Source of the DNA: Timema cristinae
Lineage: Eukaryota > Arthropoda > Insecta > Phasmatodea > Timematidae
NCBI GenBank assembly: GCA_039000515.1
Contig: JBCFYV010001001.1
Span: 8,184,333-8,248,332 of the forward strand
Length of the DNA: 64,000 nt
Direction of reading: 5' to 3'
Shown here: in pieces, positions 47,642 through 58,365 of the stretch
Position numbering within the stretch: the first letter of the stretch is position 1
How the letters are laid out: the number at the start of each line of letters is the position of its first letter
Made by a program: the position numbers and the translations under genes
The notes under the pieces: model-generated
What the model saw: the letters and a program-made list of their open reading frames with translations, nothing else
What the model was told of the DNA's origin: nothing
Database searches by the model: none

Positions 47642-47887
47642 TTTAGCACCGCGTCTTTCTACCCGTTCGGGTTATACGCTTTAAGTACTAATTACGCTAA
47701 TGGATTAGGAATTGGGAAGGTTGACTTAGAGGAAGTGAACCCGCATTTGCGTGGAGGGAGAGTGGAAAACAATTTAGTAAAAGCCACCCCCAGCTCACCC
47801 GACCGAGATTCGAACCTCGATCTCCCTGTCCTCAGCAGTCGAGCTCAACACGACAAGCGCGTTAGCCAACTACGCCACCGAGGCGGG
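47607..47887 (-). mobile_element. tRNA-derived SINE, family A, full length, well preserved
   Basis: In minus orientation it runs from cccgcctcggtggcgtagtt (box A intact) and ggttcgaatctcggtcgg (box B intact) to the common tail, with the (TAA)n tail as plus-strand taataat at 47607-47643. Short flanking words aataatag (47594-47601 and 47889-47896) may be the target duplication. The 101-codon plus frame through it is an artefact. With both boxes intact, this is a good reference sequence for family A. Confidence 0.95.
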
Positions 47888-48109
47888 TAATAATAGTTAT
47901 ATACATTGTTGTATAAACACTACACCAAAGATAATATATGAAATGATATACACTGTTACTTACTCTATGGCATTAGGAACTGTGAACAATGTTACAAAAA
48001 TAAATAATATGAACATTACTAAAAGATAAATATCTTAGTCCACCAAAGAGCATAAGAATCAAGTTAATTTTCAAAGACCTGAATTAATAAGTATATATAT
48101 ACATATATA

Positions 48110-48691
48110 TAAAAGCTTATATCTTAGTAATTATTGGTTTTATAAAAATATATTTCAAATAAAAGATTTTATCTTTAATAGTACTACAACTTTACAATGA
48201 AAAGTTATTTTACATCCCAAATAGTTGCGTAAAAATGATGAAAACTGTAATATTTCTCCTATCTAAAGTACGAACAAAGTCATTTTAATGACAAAATGAG
48301 AATTGCCATCTGGTTTATAATAATAAAAAACATTGTCTAGATATAAGATTTAATCAAAATCGTTATAGCGAATTTCGAGAAAATTGATTTTTTTCTATTT
48401 TTGCCCTTCAGTAAACTACCCTTAGGATTAGGATTAGATAGCTAATTCCCAAAACCCCTCAGGGGGGATCTTATGAAAAGCCCAGATACCAAGTTTTAGC
48501 CCAATCGGTAAAATAGTTTCGGTTCTAACCCGCGATAAAGACAGATGTAGACAGATATAAAGACAGACAGGTGGCATAGCGAAAACAACTTTTTTTTCAA
48601 GGGGTCATGAAACGTCAACATTTATCAAAATCTCGAGTTTGGATTTTTTGACAATCACAATACGTTCTCTACGAGTAGTCGAAAAAAGTAA
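48110..48691 (-). mobile_element. Family P repeat, copy 3, 5' portion in minus orientation
   Basis: Reverse-complement reading gives tacttttttcgactactcgt, acgtattgtgattgtcaaaa, accgattgggctaaaacttg and ttgaaatatatttttataaa in the order of copy 1. The end with agcgagaaag is missing. Confidence 0.75.
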
Positions 48692-48694
48692 TTA

Positions 48695-49465
48695 TGCCGT
48701 GCTTGTCAAACAAATCATCCTCAGGTGTCAAAAGTGTAGAAACACTATTAGGAAAAACGACCTCAGTATATCCAGGTGCGACTCAAACCAGTACCCTTAC
48801 TTACCCTATAAAAAAATCAAACAAAAATAAATAGACGGCTTTTAACGAGCGCCCACTGGTTGTGTTTTATTGTTGTAAAACTTGCTGTTTAAATATGAAT
48901 ACACAACGAACGCCTCTCGTACCGTAATAATGCTCGATCCCTCGATCCTCACAGACTTGTCGAGAGTAACATATATTCACCTCATGCTCACAACCTGTCT
49001 GGGAACAGATCTAATAAAACTGTCCAGCTAGAAACACTTACCCCCTTCTCCATGCGGATGTGTTGCTTTACGATGTCCTCAGCAACGCAGGCGTCTATAG
49101 CCCTGCTTGTGTTTTTGTATTGTTTTTTTTACGACGTCGTCAAGTGACTGACGCACCCTTTTTTTTTTCTTTTTACGCCGCTACGTCTATCCAAATGCCT
49201 ACGACCACGTTTCATGGCCTGACAAGCTGTATCATTCAACTGCGTTGGTCTATTTATATAAAGTCGTACTTGACACAATTGAAAGTCTTGGGGCGATAAT
49301 ATGCAATGCCACAAATGTAATTCTAGGAAATTGATTTTTTTCTAAACTTTGAATATTAATACCACACATGCTAACGTAATGATTATATTTCAGTAATTTG
49401 ATACAAACTTTTCTCTCTAAGAAATTAACAAATAAATGTTTGCAGCTCTATGTAAGGAAGTGTCT
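48695..49465. other. Unassigned DNA
   Basis: Opposed frames of 61-79 codons at 49060-49314 have no visible family membership. No repeats were assigned. Confidence 0.4.
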
Positions 49466-49471
49466 AATATA

Positions 49472-49715
49472 CAGGGTGGCTCACGGAAAAGTAGCCCGCC
49501 TCCTTATATCCAGTAGACACCTGACTCTGAATTGGAGGAGGTAAATCCCCTTCCACCCATATTGTGACATGAAGAGTGAGCAAGTGAACTGCTTGTCTAA
49601 AGCTTTATTGACTCATTCATGTCACAATATGGGGGAAGGGGATTGACCTCCTTCAATTCAGAGTGAGGTGCCTGCTGGATATAGGAGGCGGGCTACTTTT
49701 CCGTGGGCCACCCTG
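49472..49715. mobile_element. 244-bp fully palindromic MITE, CAGGGTGG termini, TA target duplication
   Basis: The left arm starts CAGGGTGGCTCACGGAAAAG and the right arm, inverted, CAGGGTGGCCCACGGAAAAG. The arms pair over about 105 bases with a few mismatches and small gaps, around a loop of about 20-30 bases. TA flanks both ends (49470-49471 and 49716-49717). This is a Tc1/mariner-type foldback MITE able to form a single long hairpin. Confidence 0.92.
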
Positions 49716-49799
49716 TATAATATAAGTCCGTTTCTGGCAATAGAAATTACGAGGAAATGGCTGAACATATTTTGACAGACGATCTCTCATTTTATATAT

Positions 49800-50640
49800 T
49801 AGGGGTCTAGGATGTCGAGAAAAATAATGGTTTCTAACGAAAATCCGATTTTCACAGATAATTTTCAGCTCTTCATTCTTTGTTTACATCACCTTGGAAA
49901 CCCTGGTTTGTACATGAGTATGTAAATAAAATATTTCTCTTTGTTTACAAATAATACCAACTCAACTCTCACTCTAGCGGTTATGGTGCAACAAATAGAA
50001 AGGTTACGGCAACAATATCTGAAAATAAAATATTTCTCTTTGATTACAAATAATGCCAACTCAACTCTTACTTTAGTAATATGGTACAACAAATATAAAT
50101 GTTACGGCAATAATTTGTATATTTATCGAACAAACTGATGATATCAGGTTAAAAGAAAATAATATATATCGCATTGTTGATTGTTAATTTTCCTCTTCTG
50201 TCTTTAAATATTTGCCTTTGCTCTTATGTAAAATTTGATAAGCCCTTTTCTGATAACTGAAATGGCAAGAAAGTGACAACTGACTTTGACAAACGAGCAT
50301 TCATTTTTAAGTTTAAGGGTTCAAGATATCACTAAAAATTTTTTCACCAACTAATTCCCTGTTTTCCCAGCGAATTTTCAGCTTTTAATTATTTATTTGC
50401 ACGACCATTGACCCTGATTTGTGTGAGGTTATATACCCGTAAATAAAATATTTCTCCTGGGTTGAAAATAATAACTCGACTTTTACGTTGTAAGGTGCAA
50501 CAAATATAAATATTAAAGCCAAATATTTTATATACTAAACAAACCAATAGATAGTAGGTTAGAAATATAACATTTTGTTTTCATTGGTACTTTTTTCTTC
50601 CTTATTTTTTAATATTTACTTCTGACTACAAAATGGCCGT
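49800..50640 (+). repeat. Two diverged direct copies of a ~0.3-0.4 kb segment, first with an internal 99-bp duplication
   Basis: Segment 1 (about 49800-50245) and segment 2 (about 50325-50640) share, in order, attttcagct, an accctggtttgt / accctgatttgt phrase, aaataaaatatttctc, ggtgcaacaaata and aaacaaac(t/c). In segment 1 the aaataaaatatttctc unit is tandemly doubled (49924 and 50023). A further fragment lies at 52226-52300. Frames here are incidental. Confidence 0.72.
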
Positions 50641-51216
50641 TATAATAGCTGGTTCTAGCTCATCTTTTACCTACGTTCTTTAATTGAAGGAATTAATTTC
50701 CTAGACTGAGAAAACATTTATTGTTATTAGAATTTTTTTTACCAACAACTCGTATTTAAATCAACAATATTGACTATAATTCGCAAATTAAAAAATTAAC
50801 TAGTCAATTTTCCGAAAATATTTTCTTACGTTTGTTTCGCATTTGAATTATAAATTAAAAGATACAATTCTGTTTAAATATGTTTTGGTATAATATTATC
50901 ATTTCAAAATAAAATCATCTTGAAATGTGTATAGATAGCAATTTTAATGGTTTGCGTATGGGTTTTGGTGATAATGAAAAAAAAAGTGATCATATTGCTA
51001 ATAAGTTCAATTATCTTTCCTAACCACCACATAATACTGAGTGTGTGTTGATAATATTTGAAAGTAATATTTTATGTATCCCATCCATCTTATGATCCCA
51101 GTATAGGTATTAGCGTGTTAAAAATAATAGTATTTCAATAAAAATAAGTTTAATTATGTTTCCATGTCACCACTTGATTTTTTTGAGTGAATAATATTTT
51201 AAAGTAATATTTTGTG

Positions 51217-51454
51217 ACCTACTTCGGTGGCCGATTGGTCTAAGGTGCTAGCTACTCTAGCAGTAGACTAGACTGGCACTGACAGGGAGATTAAGGTTTG
51301 AATCTCTGTCCGATGTTCTGAAGGGTTTTTTTCCCTGAATGGTTTTCCAATGCAGTTATATTTCTTATTAATATAACCTTCCTCATCCATAAAACCATTA
51401 GCTCAAGTAGTACATAAGAGTATAACCTGGACGGCTAGTCCGACACGGTGCTAG
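51217..51454 (+). mobile_element. tRNA-derived SINE, family B
   Basis: The head acctacttcggtggccgatt, agtagactagactggcactg, box B aggtttgaatctctgtcc and tail ataacctggacggctagtcc, then cggtgctag, are present. A long CT/CA tract follows within 30 bases. Confidence 0.88.
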
Positions 51455-51479
51455 ACAAAATTGTTTTGTGTACCAATAC

Positions 51480-52225
51480 TATCTTCTCACACACAGACTC
51501 CCTCCCCACACTTATTCTCCATCACACACACTTTCTTACACACTTATTCTCTCTCTCTATCTCACACACATTACCTTCCACACATTTATTATATCTTACA
51601 CAATCTCTCTTTCTCGAAAACTCTTTCTCTCTCTCTCTCGTGCACACACTTTCTCTATTGGACAATCTTTTTCACACATTATCTTTCAAACACACACACA
51701 CTCTCTCACAAACACTCTTTATCATACACATATATACTCTAGCTCTCATAAAATCTCTATCTCACAATATTTCTCGCACTCTCTCATACGTTCTTTTTCT
51801 CACAATATTTCTCTCTCACACACACACAATCTTTCTCACAAAACTTTATTTCATAATTTCTCTCGCATTCTCTCTGTTTCAAACAATCTCTCTCACAATC
51901 TCTCTCACACTTTCTCAGTCACACTATCTCTCTCACACACTTTCTATTACATATTCTCTTTCTGACACACTCCCTCTCTTTCTCAGTCACTCTTTTTTCT
52001 CAAACATCTTCTCTCTCACACAAACAAAATTCCACACAATTTCATACACACTTTAATTCAAACAAATTCTGTTTCACACATACACACAATCTCTTTAATA
52101 TACACTCCCTTTCTCTCTCTTTCTCTCACAACACACACACACACACTCACATTATGCTTCTCTCTCTCACACACACACTTTATTTCTCTTTAACACACAC
52201 TCTCCCAATCTCTCTCTCTCTCACC
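51480..52225 (+). repeat. 745-bp degenerate (TCTC/CACA) polypyrimidine-CA array
   Basis: Words such as tctctctcacacacac repeat irregularly with interspersed T-rich breaks. Three overlapping frames of 93, 165 and 202 codons (Ser, Leu, His, Thr-rich) run through it in different phases, which is expected for a low-complexity tract without stops. They are not genes. Confidence 0.95.
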
Positions 52226-52304
52226 ATAGAAACCATGATTTGTGTATAGTTGTTTATCGGCAAATAAAATATTTCTCTTCGGTTAAAATTAACAGATTAA
52301 TTAT

Positions 52305-52955
52305 TGATTGAATGGATTGCTGCTACGAATAGATAGAAAGCTGGGGAAGGGGTCGTTTTAAGGTTCTAATCTTGGTTTGAGGGTGAAGATAATACTTTTT
52401 TTTATCTAACCGAAAGCTCAATTTACATATAAATTTGATAGCTATTGACACGCAAACTTTTAACTAATAAGTCGAGTGAGGGTTTATTATACAGATCTTT
52501 TCCCATTAAAAAGTTTAGAATACATTTTAGTGTAATCATTTTCTGCCATCGCTGCAACGATTCACTAGTAGGAAGACAATTAAATCTGAACTATTGTATA
52601 ATAAGTTGTTGTGACTTAGCGCGTTACTGCCCCGAGTTTTTATATTGAATTATTTTACTTTACAAACCTACTATATTTTTCTTAAACATTAAAATTATAA
52701 TATGGTTCCATGTCTTGTACTATATAGAGAAGACGAGACTTACGACATTGTCGACGTGTCCATCGGTACATATTACTGTATTTATTTTATATAATTGCAA
52801 TATTTTTACTATATGTTCAAGAGAGAATAATAAATAACTAGGTTTAATCCTGTATTTTATTATTTTTAATGCAGGAACATTATGTTATCACCATAATATG
52901 TTATATAATGTAATGGCTATGTTTATTTAGGCAATTTGAGTGTGTTTTTTTCATC
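52305..52955. other. AT-rich DNA, nothing recognised
   Basis: A 67-codon frame (52445-52648) shows no known domain. Confidence 0.4.
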
Positions 52956-52961
52956 ACTTTA

Positions 52962-53180
52962 GATAAGTTGGTAGCGTGTCTCTACCTACTGAGATACCAC
53001 TCTCGATTCCTGTTATGACCGCAAAATTGGTAATTAGTGAAATATAGGTTTGCCCCTTCCCGGTGATGAATTAAAGGCCGAAAGGCTGGATGTTGTGTAT
53101 TTTCTAGATTTAATTTAGGTTATAATTAGTTTTCTGATATAGGTAATTGATTCAGAAATTGCACTTTAAATACGTCAAAT
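52962..53180 (+). mobile_element. Family F SINE, decayed
   Basis: A box A-like gataagttggtagcgtgtct, a box B remnant ctcgattcctgttatg, cggtgatgaattaaaggccg and attcagaaattgcactttaa, then atacg, follow the F copy at 21.3 kb in order. Confidence 0.65.
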
Positions 53181-53184
53181 ATAT

Positions 53185-54020
53185 ATTAAAAACTATACTT
53201 TTCAGACATTAATACTATTAAGAATCAAATAGCCGAAGCTATTATGTATACATTTAGTGAGGGATCACTCCACGCAGATATCATATTCTGAAAATTAATA
53301 AGATTAGTTTCGCATCGCACTTGGCTATCGTTGTTGAGAATACGAAGTTCAAACCCTTTGTAATTATTGTATGATATCTTCATTGTAGTTTTCTCACTAT
53401 TTCACCCAGCTTTTAAATTAAATTTAATCAAATGTACCCACCTAACCAAAACTTCATAGAACAGCACGGTTATAACCCTTTGTGTTAAACGTAAAGTACT
53501 CACTTAACCTAAATAATTAACTTCAATTCCCAGTATGATACCCGACTAGACCGATCTAGGATGTAAAAACATAGTCAACCAGTTATGTGATTCCTCCCCT
53601 ATAAATCTCCTCATTCGTTAAGCCTCACAAAAGTTCGTGAACAAAATTCTCAAGTGTTGAATCTCCATATTAAGATCCTTGAAATGGCGCCGTTCTCGCT
53701 AACGGCCATTCTAACTCTTACCCCGACCCTCCCTCTTCTAGAAGTGTGATAACGCACCGAAGCACCCATTACCATGGGTAATGTGCTCGATTCGGTAACT
53801 TAAGATGACATGAGTCACTCTCTGAGCTTTTTTATTATTATTATTATTATTAAATTTGTACTTGGATATATATCTGGGCTCTCGAAAAAAAAAAGCCCGC
53901 ATTAAGGTTACATAGTAATATATTATTTGATACAACGATCTACAGGATAAACTTGCAAAAAGTTGATTTTTGAGATTTATTTAACTATAAAATCGTATCT
54001 TCCTTGAGATACCATACGCC
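53185..54020. other. Unassigned DNA
   Basis: It contains a short (TTA)n run at about 53829-53850 and a near-palindrome agcacccattaccatgggta + atgtgct at 53761-53787. No gene was seen. Confidence 0.4.
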
Positions 54021-54021
54021 T

Positions 54022-54195
54022 TAGTTCATTTGTTCAAGTGTCTCCTTAGTGATCTAAGGATCCCGCACTCGATTCCTGGCAAGACAGAAAAAATTATCTT
54101 TTCACATTAATAAATTAACGGCCGGGTACCAGATGTTATGCTTGTCTTAGTCTTAAGATAAATTATAAGACATATGAAGAAGCTACGACAAACCA
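54022..54195 (+). mobile_element. Family F SINE, decayed
   Basis: The phrases aagtgtctccttagtgatct, box B remnant ctcgattcctggcaagac, taataaattaacggccgggt and gtcttagtcttaagataaat keep the F order. Tail 2 is not clearly present. Confidence 0.6.
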
Positions 54196-54338
54196 AGCCA
54201 GCCGGTACTGGAAAATAAATGGCTTTAATAAAAAAAAACTGACCCAGGCCACAGATTGGAAACTACAGTGGATGTAAAAATGGTCCTTGAGCTAACATCT
54301 TTCTACCCATTCAAGCAATCCGAATATTTACAATAATA

Positions 54339-54371
<33 letters not shown>

Positions 54372-54650
54372 TATTATTATTATTAGCACCGCGTCTTACT
54401 ACCCGTTCGGATTATACGCACTTACGCTAATGTGTAATGGTAGGGTGATTGTGAGATGAAATGAAGGACCTACAGTTTAACGTGGAATCCGAACCACGGT
54501 GGAGGCCTGGCATTCCTCACATTCACAAGATGTCTTGTCAGAGGTGAAGGAAGGGTTTGGTAATCAGATAAATCTGTGCCGGGACCGAGGATTGAACCCC
54601 GGCCGCCAGCACAGAAGTCTGACACCTTACACCTAGACCACCAGGTCACC
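54339..54650 (-). mobile_element. tRNA-derived SINE, family C, full length, perfect 13-bp target-site duplication
   Basis: Minus-strand head ggtgacctggtggtctaggt, box B ggttcaatcctcgg, full C body and common tail are present. The flanks atttacaataata at 54326-54338 and 54651-54663 are identical. The tail inside these limits is compound: (TAA)n next to the body, then its complement (TTA)n. A 60-codon minus frame is incidental. Confidence 0.96.
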
Positions 54651-54704
54651 ATTTACAATAATAATGAAAGGATCAGTAATATTTTATTTTAAAGGGAGTG
54701 TAGC

Positions 54705-56202
54705 TAGGGATGTGGTATCGAAAGAAAAGTATCGATATTGTACTCACTAAAAGTATCGGATAAAAAAATATTGATACCGTACTAGTATCGAAAGAAAAGT
54801 ATCGATAACAGTTCAGAATCAGTATAGAAATTTTAGTCTAAAAAAAAAGTTTATCGAATAATAATAATTTTAATTTTCGCATCATAATTGTGTCTTTATT
54901 TATTTAAACATTGAAGATTATAAAGGCTTTTAATATTTTAAAACAAATTTTAAAATATGCTTTTTCGTTATCCAACTTCTTAAAAAACATTGATATCTCA
55001 CTTGTAAGGTGCTATTTTTTAACTAAATTCATCGGTTATCTACTTTATCAAGATAGATTATTAACTTATTGACAAACGGTATAAGAATTTTTGCGCTGCC
55101 CTGCTTCATATCCTGAAACAACACACAAACTTTTCTGATTCGTTTATTAGGTGCACCCTTGAGTTGATTGAGAGTCCATTAAGATCCACAAAAGTTTATT
55201 TTGTTTAGTTTGTGATTACCGTGCTCATTGCTAAAGGAAGGGGGTAGCAAACTGGTCATTATTCGCCCCGTCGCCCAGTCAGGCATCAGATTGTATTGAT
55301 AAACAACGACGAAAGAACATCTATTAATAGTGGTGAGCTAAAAGAGATTGAATGGAGTTTATTCTTGCTTGTCATACAGAAAATTAGTGAGAATGAAGGA
55401 ATATTCATTTGTTCTTCCTCCACAGTGCACCTTGGTTAATCTCAGAATGTATGGAGATGACAAAAAAAATGTTTCTTTCGATACCGGAGTGTGAGTACTA
55501 ATATCAGTAAATGTTGTCGTCGTGATACAGTATCTTCAACACGTACCTGCGATATGCGATTTAAATATATTATAATTCAAACACATTATATTATGTTATT
55601 TGATATCACTTCTATTTAGACATTACAGAAATAATTTTTTTTAATTGTCTAAAAAAGTAAATGCTTGAAAGTTGATTATATATATAATATATATATATAT
55701 CATAATGAATTTGCCATATCGACATACACACATCTTAACCCGAATCGACAGTTAACTCTGTTTAGTAAAAGCAAAAACAAACACTAATTATCAGACTTCA
55801 AACTCAGATTGTGCCCAGGTGCTTCTGAGCTCTTACGGACACAAATAAAACTACTACTAGAAAAATAACATAAAAACAATATAATTTACAAATTAAGCAT
55901 ATTGCTCTCTTTCTCGCACCTACAGTGAGAGGTTATCTTCTTTAATTATTGCGAGGGCTGTAAACAAGCAAACTGATATTCACCGTAGCCTGCTTGCACG
56001 TGTACGGAAATAAAAACAGCAACAGTACAGTCAGACTAAATAGAATTGACATAACCTAAATTTAAATGCACTATAAATCAATTCAATAAAACAGGATCAT
56101 TACAAAAGTATCGAGAAAAAGGTATCGAGTAAAAATAATAATTTAGTATTGAAAGGAAAATATCGATATTAGTAAGGTATTGATACTTTTTTCACATCCC
56201 TA
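54705..56202. mobile_element. 1.5-kb non-autonomous hAT-like transposon
   Basis: The ends TAGGGATGTG (54705) and CACATCCCTA (to 56202) are perfect 10-base inverses. Within 120 bases of each end are several copies of aagtatcgata-type words in both orientations (for example gtatcgaaagaaaagtatcg twice at the left end). Subterminal repeats of this kind serve as transposase sites in hAT elements. The 8-base flanks agtgtagc and agtgatct agree only at four positions. No transposase frame exists in the 1.2-kb core. Confidence 0.78.
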
Positions 56203-56335
56203 AGTGATCTCCCAGTTACTGGAAAACCAAACCAGTGAAAGTATATGTATTAGCCCACGTGCTCCACCATTGTGGGCAAACTCATACATTACAAAACTAC
56301 GTGTTGAAGTTTTTGTTTTGATGAACTATTTTAAT

Positions 56336-56478
56336 ACCTGATTCAGTGGTCGAATCGTCTAAGGCGTCACTGAACTGCCGATGACAGATAGATTGGGATT
56401 CGAGTTCCGTTAGGGTGTGCTGAAGGTCTTTCCCCCTTCAATTGTTTTCCACTATCCCTCCACACAAATTCAGCGCTT
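56336..56478 (+). mobile_element. tRNA-derived SINE, family B, 3'-truncated
   Basis: The phrases acctgattcagtggtcgaat, tgaactgccgatgacagata, box B gggattcgagttccg and tgttttccactatccctcca are present. It then breaks at caaattcagcgc into other DNA 60 bases before the next transposon. Confidence 0.8.
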
Positions 56479-56540
56479 GACAATGACTACCTAACAAGAG
56501 ATGTCATGAACGTTAATTGGCTACCAGGGATTGCACCAAA

Positions 56541-56982
56541 CAGGGCTGGATTTATAGCTGTTAGGGGCCCCGTGGCTGTAAATAAAAAAGCTGTACGTCC
56601 CAACAGCAAACAAATATTTTACTTTCCAACGTATTGACATTATCATTTTATCTTTACAAGATGAACTGCTTAAACCTTAATGTTAACGAAATGATTTGAA
56701 TAAGGAACTATTGTCTTCACATAAATGATATTTTATGATAGATTCGGTGTGATCTATGGTTATCGTTTATGCTTTGAAAATCAAAGTTTGAAATATTTGT
56801 CTGTTTCACATGCCATTTTAAGTAAGTGATCTTTTAACAGAAATATATATTGATACAGAAAGCTATATATATTTTTTAAGGCTGATACAATGACTGCAAT
56901 CTAAGGAGCCAAAAGTTAAATATTTATTTTATTTCAAAAGATTGTGGAAGACCTGGGGCGTCGGCTCTTTAATTCGGGCTTG
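56541..56982. mobile_element. 442-bp hAT-like MITE
   Basis: The left end cagggctggatttatagctg and the right end, inverted as caagcccgaattaaagagcc, are imperfect inverted repeats. They are flanked by 8-base words gcaccaaa (56533-56540) and gaaccaaa (56983-56990) differing at one position. A GGGGCCCC core near the left end and GGGGCG near the right recall the ends of known hAT-type MITEs. There is no coding capacity. Confidence 0.68.
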
Positions 56983-57086
56983 GAACCAAATGTACACAGC
57001 AATTTCCTGGATGCGATCAATTTAATACTCGCTGACCCCACGTGACTGAGTTTATAGAATGAGCTATCTCAAGTATAGAAGTTTCT

Positions 57087-57178
57087 ATTTCAATTCCTAG
57101 AGACGCTGATGAAGATCGTATCTGTTTAGAGAATTTCAATTCCTAGAGACGCTGATGAAGATAGTATTTGTATAGAAA
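57087..57178 (+). repeat. 46-bp tandem duplication
   Basis: Two copies beginning atttcaattcctagagacgc stand head to tail with a few substitutions near their 3' ends. A frame with Asp/Glu (DADED) exists in each, but a stop lies at the junction. Confidence 0.92.
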
Positions 57179-57359
57179 TCAATTCTATCCAACAAATTAG
57201 TAAATATCCTGGCGTTAGGACTGCGTACTATATAGTATTAGAAGTTATCTCTTATTTTAAGTAGTTTAAATAGTAGTAGTTTAAGTATAAAGTAAATTTG
57301 CAATTAAAAAAAACGCCATTCGACACAGCATATAACCAGTCCACAACCTTTTTATCACA

Positions 57360-57548
57360 GCGTATTACCAGATGTTCAGGCTATATGAATACATACTAAC
57401 TGCGCTAAAGAATTAGGGATTAATTTAGTTGAATTTAGATTAAATGTACCTATATTTGCGTGGAGTGAAAAACAATTTGGGGAAATTCACTGTCAGTACA
57501 TCCCATCATCGGCAGTCTAGTCTATTGCTAGAGTGACCCCCTTAAAAC
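57360..57548 (-). mobile_element. tRNA-derived SINE, family B, decayed
   Basis: The plus-strand phrases tttgcgtggagtgaaaaaca, aattcactgtcagtacatcc and atcggcagtctagtctattg are the reversed body and head of family B. The box B region is deleted and the tail is poor. Confidence 0.7.
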
Positions 57549-57668
57549 ATTGATAGAAAAAACTTTTTCGACCAATGTGCCACTAGCTGACTTTTGAGCT
57601 AGTCTAGTGTTTTTCTTAATGAGTATTAAAAATAAACCGGTTGAATGTTATACAATTTAATAAATGAC

Positions 57669-57922
57669 TCACCTACATCAGTGGCTGAACGGTCTATTGC
57701 GTCACTCTCGTGTTGGACCGACCCGCTAATAACGGAGAAATCGAGGTTTCGAATCCCTGTTGGAACTATTGAGGATGGATTTTCCTGAATAGTTTTCCGT
57801 TTTTCTTCCACGCAAATGCTGGTAGATTACCTCTAAAATGCCTCCTTCCTCATCTCTACACCGTTAAAATAATTATTGTATACACGTATAGCCTGAAAAG
57901 GTAGTAAGACGCGGTGATAAAA
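57669..57922 (+). mobile_element. tRNA-derived SINE, family B
   Basis: The head cacctacatcagtggctgaa, box B ggtttcgaatccctg, body gttttccgtttttcttccac and tail gaaaaggtagtaagacgcgg, then tgat, are present. The frame at 57626-57811 is incidental. Confidence 0.86.
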
Positions 57923-57924
57923 AT

Positions 57925-58360
57925 CAAATAGTAAATATTTTAGTAATGTCTATTTTTAAAGAAGGAAATCTACTAAATTGTCAAAGTGATTGTTTGCACA
58001 ATATTAATTTTAATAACTTAAAAGTAATTTTTTTCAAAGTAACACCTTGAGTGTAAAAATATAATAAATTGATATAAATATATATATAATTATATAAATA
58101 TGTTGAACTCAAAAACATAAATAAACTCTTCCGTATTAGTTTGTAAAATATTGTATTTTTCTAGCCAAAGATATTTATAATCGGTTCATTGCTTATGTAC
58201 GAGTCAAGATGATTTCTATCCGCTGACTTCAGAAAGTTCACTGTGTCATAACATTGAATGACATGGCTGTCAAAATATTACTGAACTAAAATATATTATA
58301 TCACGTTGTCAGAAGTTTGTTCATTTCTGCGTGGCTCCCAAAGCGTGTTCCTTAGATTTG
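57925..58360. other. AT-rich DNA; its end is echoed near 62400
   Basis: There is no gene. The last part (from about 58240) appears to be matched, with many deletions, by sequence just upstream of 62480. Confidence 0.4.
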
Positions 58361-58365
58361 CCATC

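Noticed and set aside
47585..47890. 101-codon open frame
   Set aside because: It runs antisense through a family A SINE and its TAA tail. The poly-Ile start comes from the tail.
51448..52056. 202-codon open frame, the longest in the window
   Set aside because: It lies wholly in the CT/CA simple array, and two other phases are also open. The protein is only Ser/Leu/His/Thr repeats, so it is not a gene.
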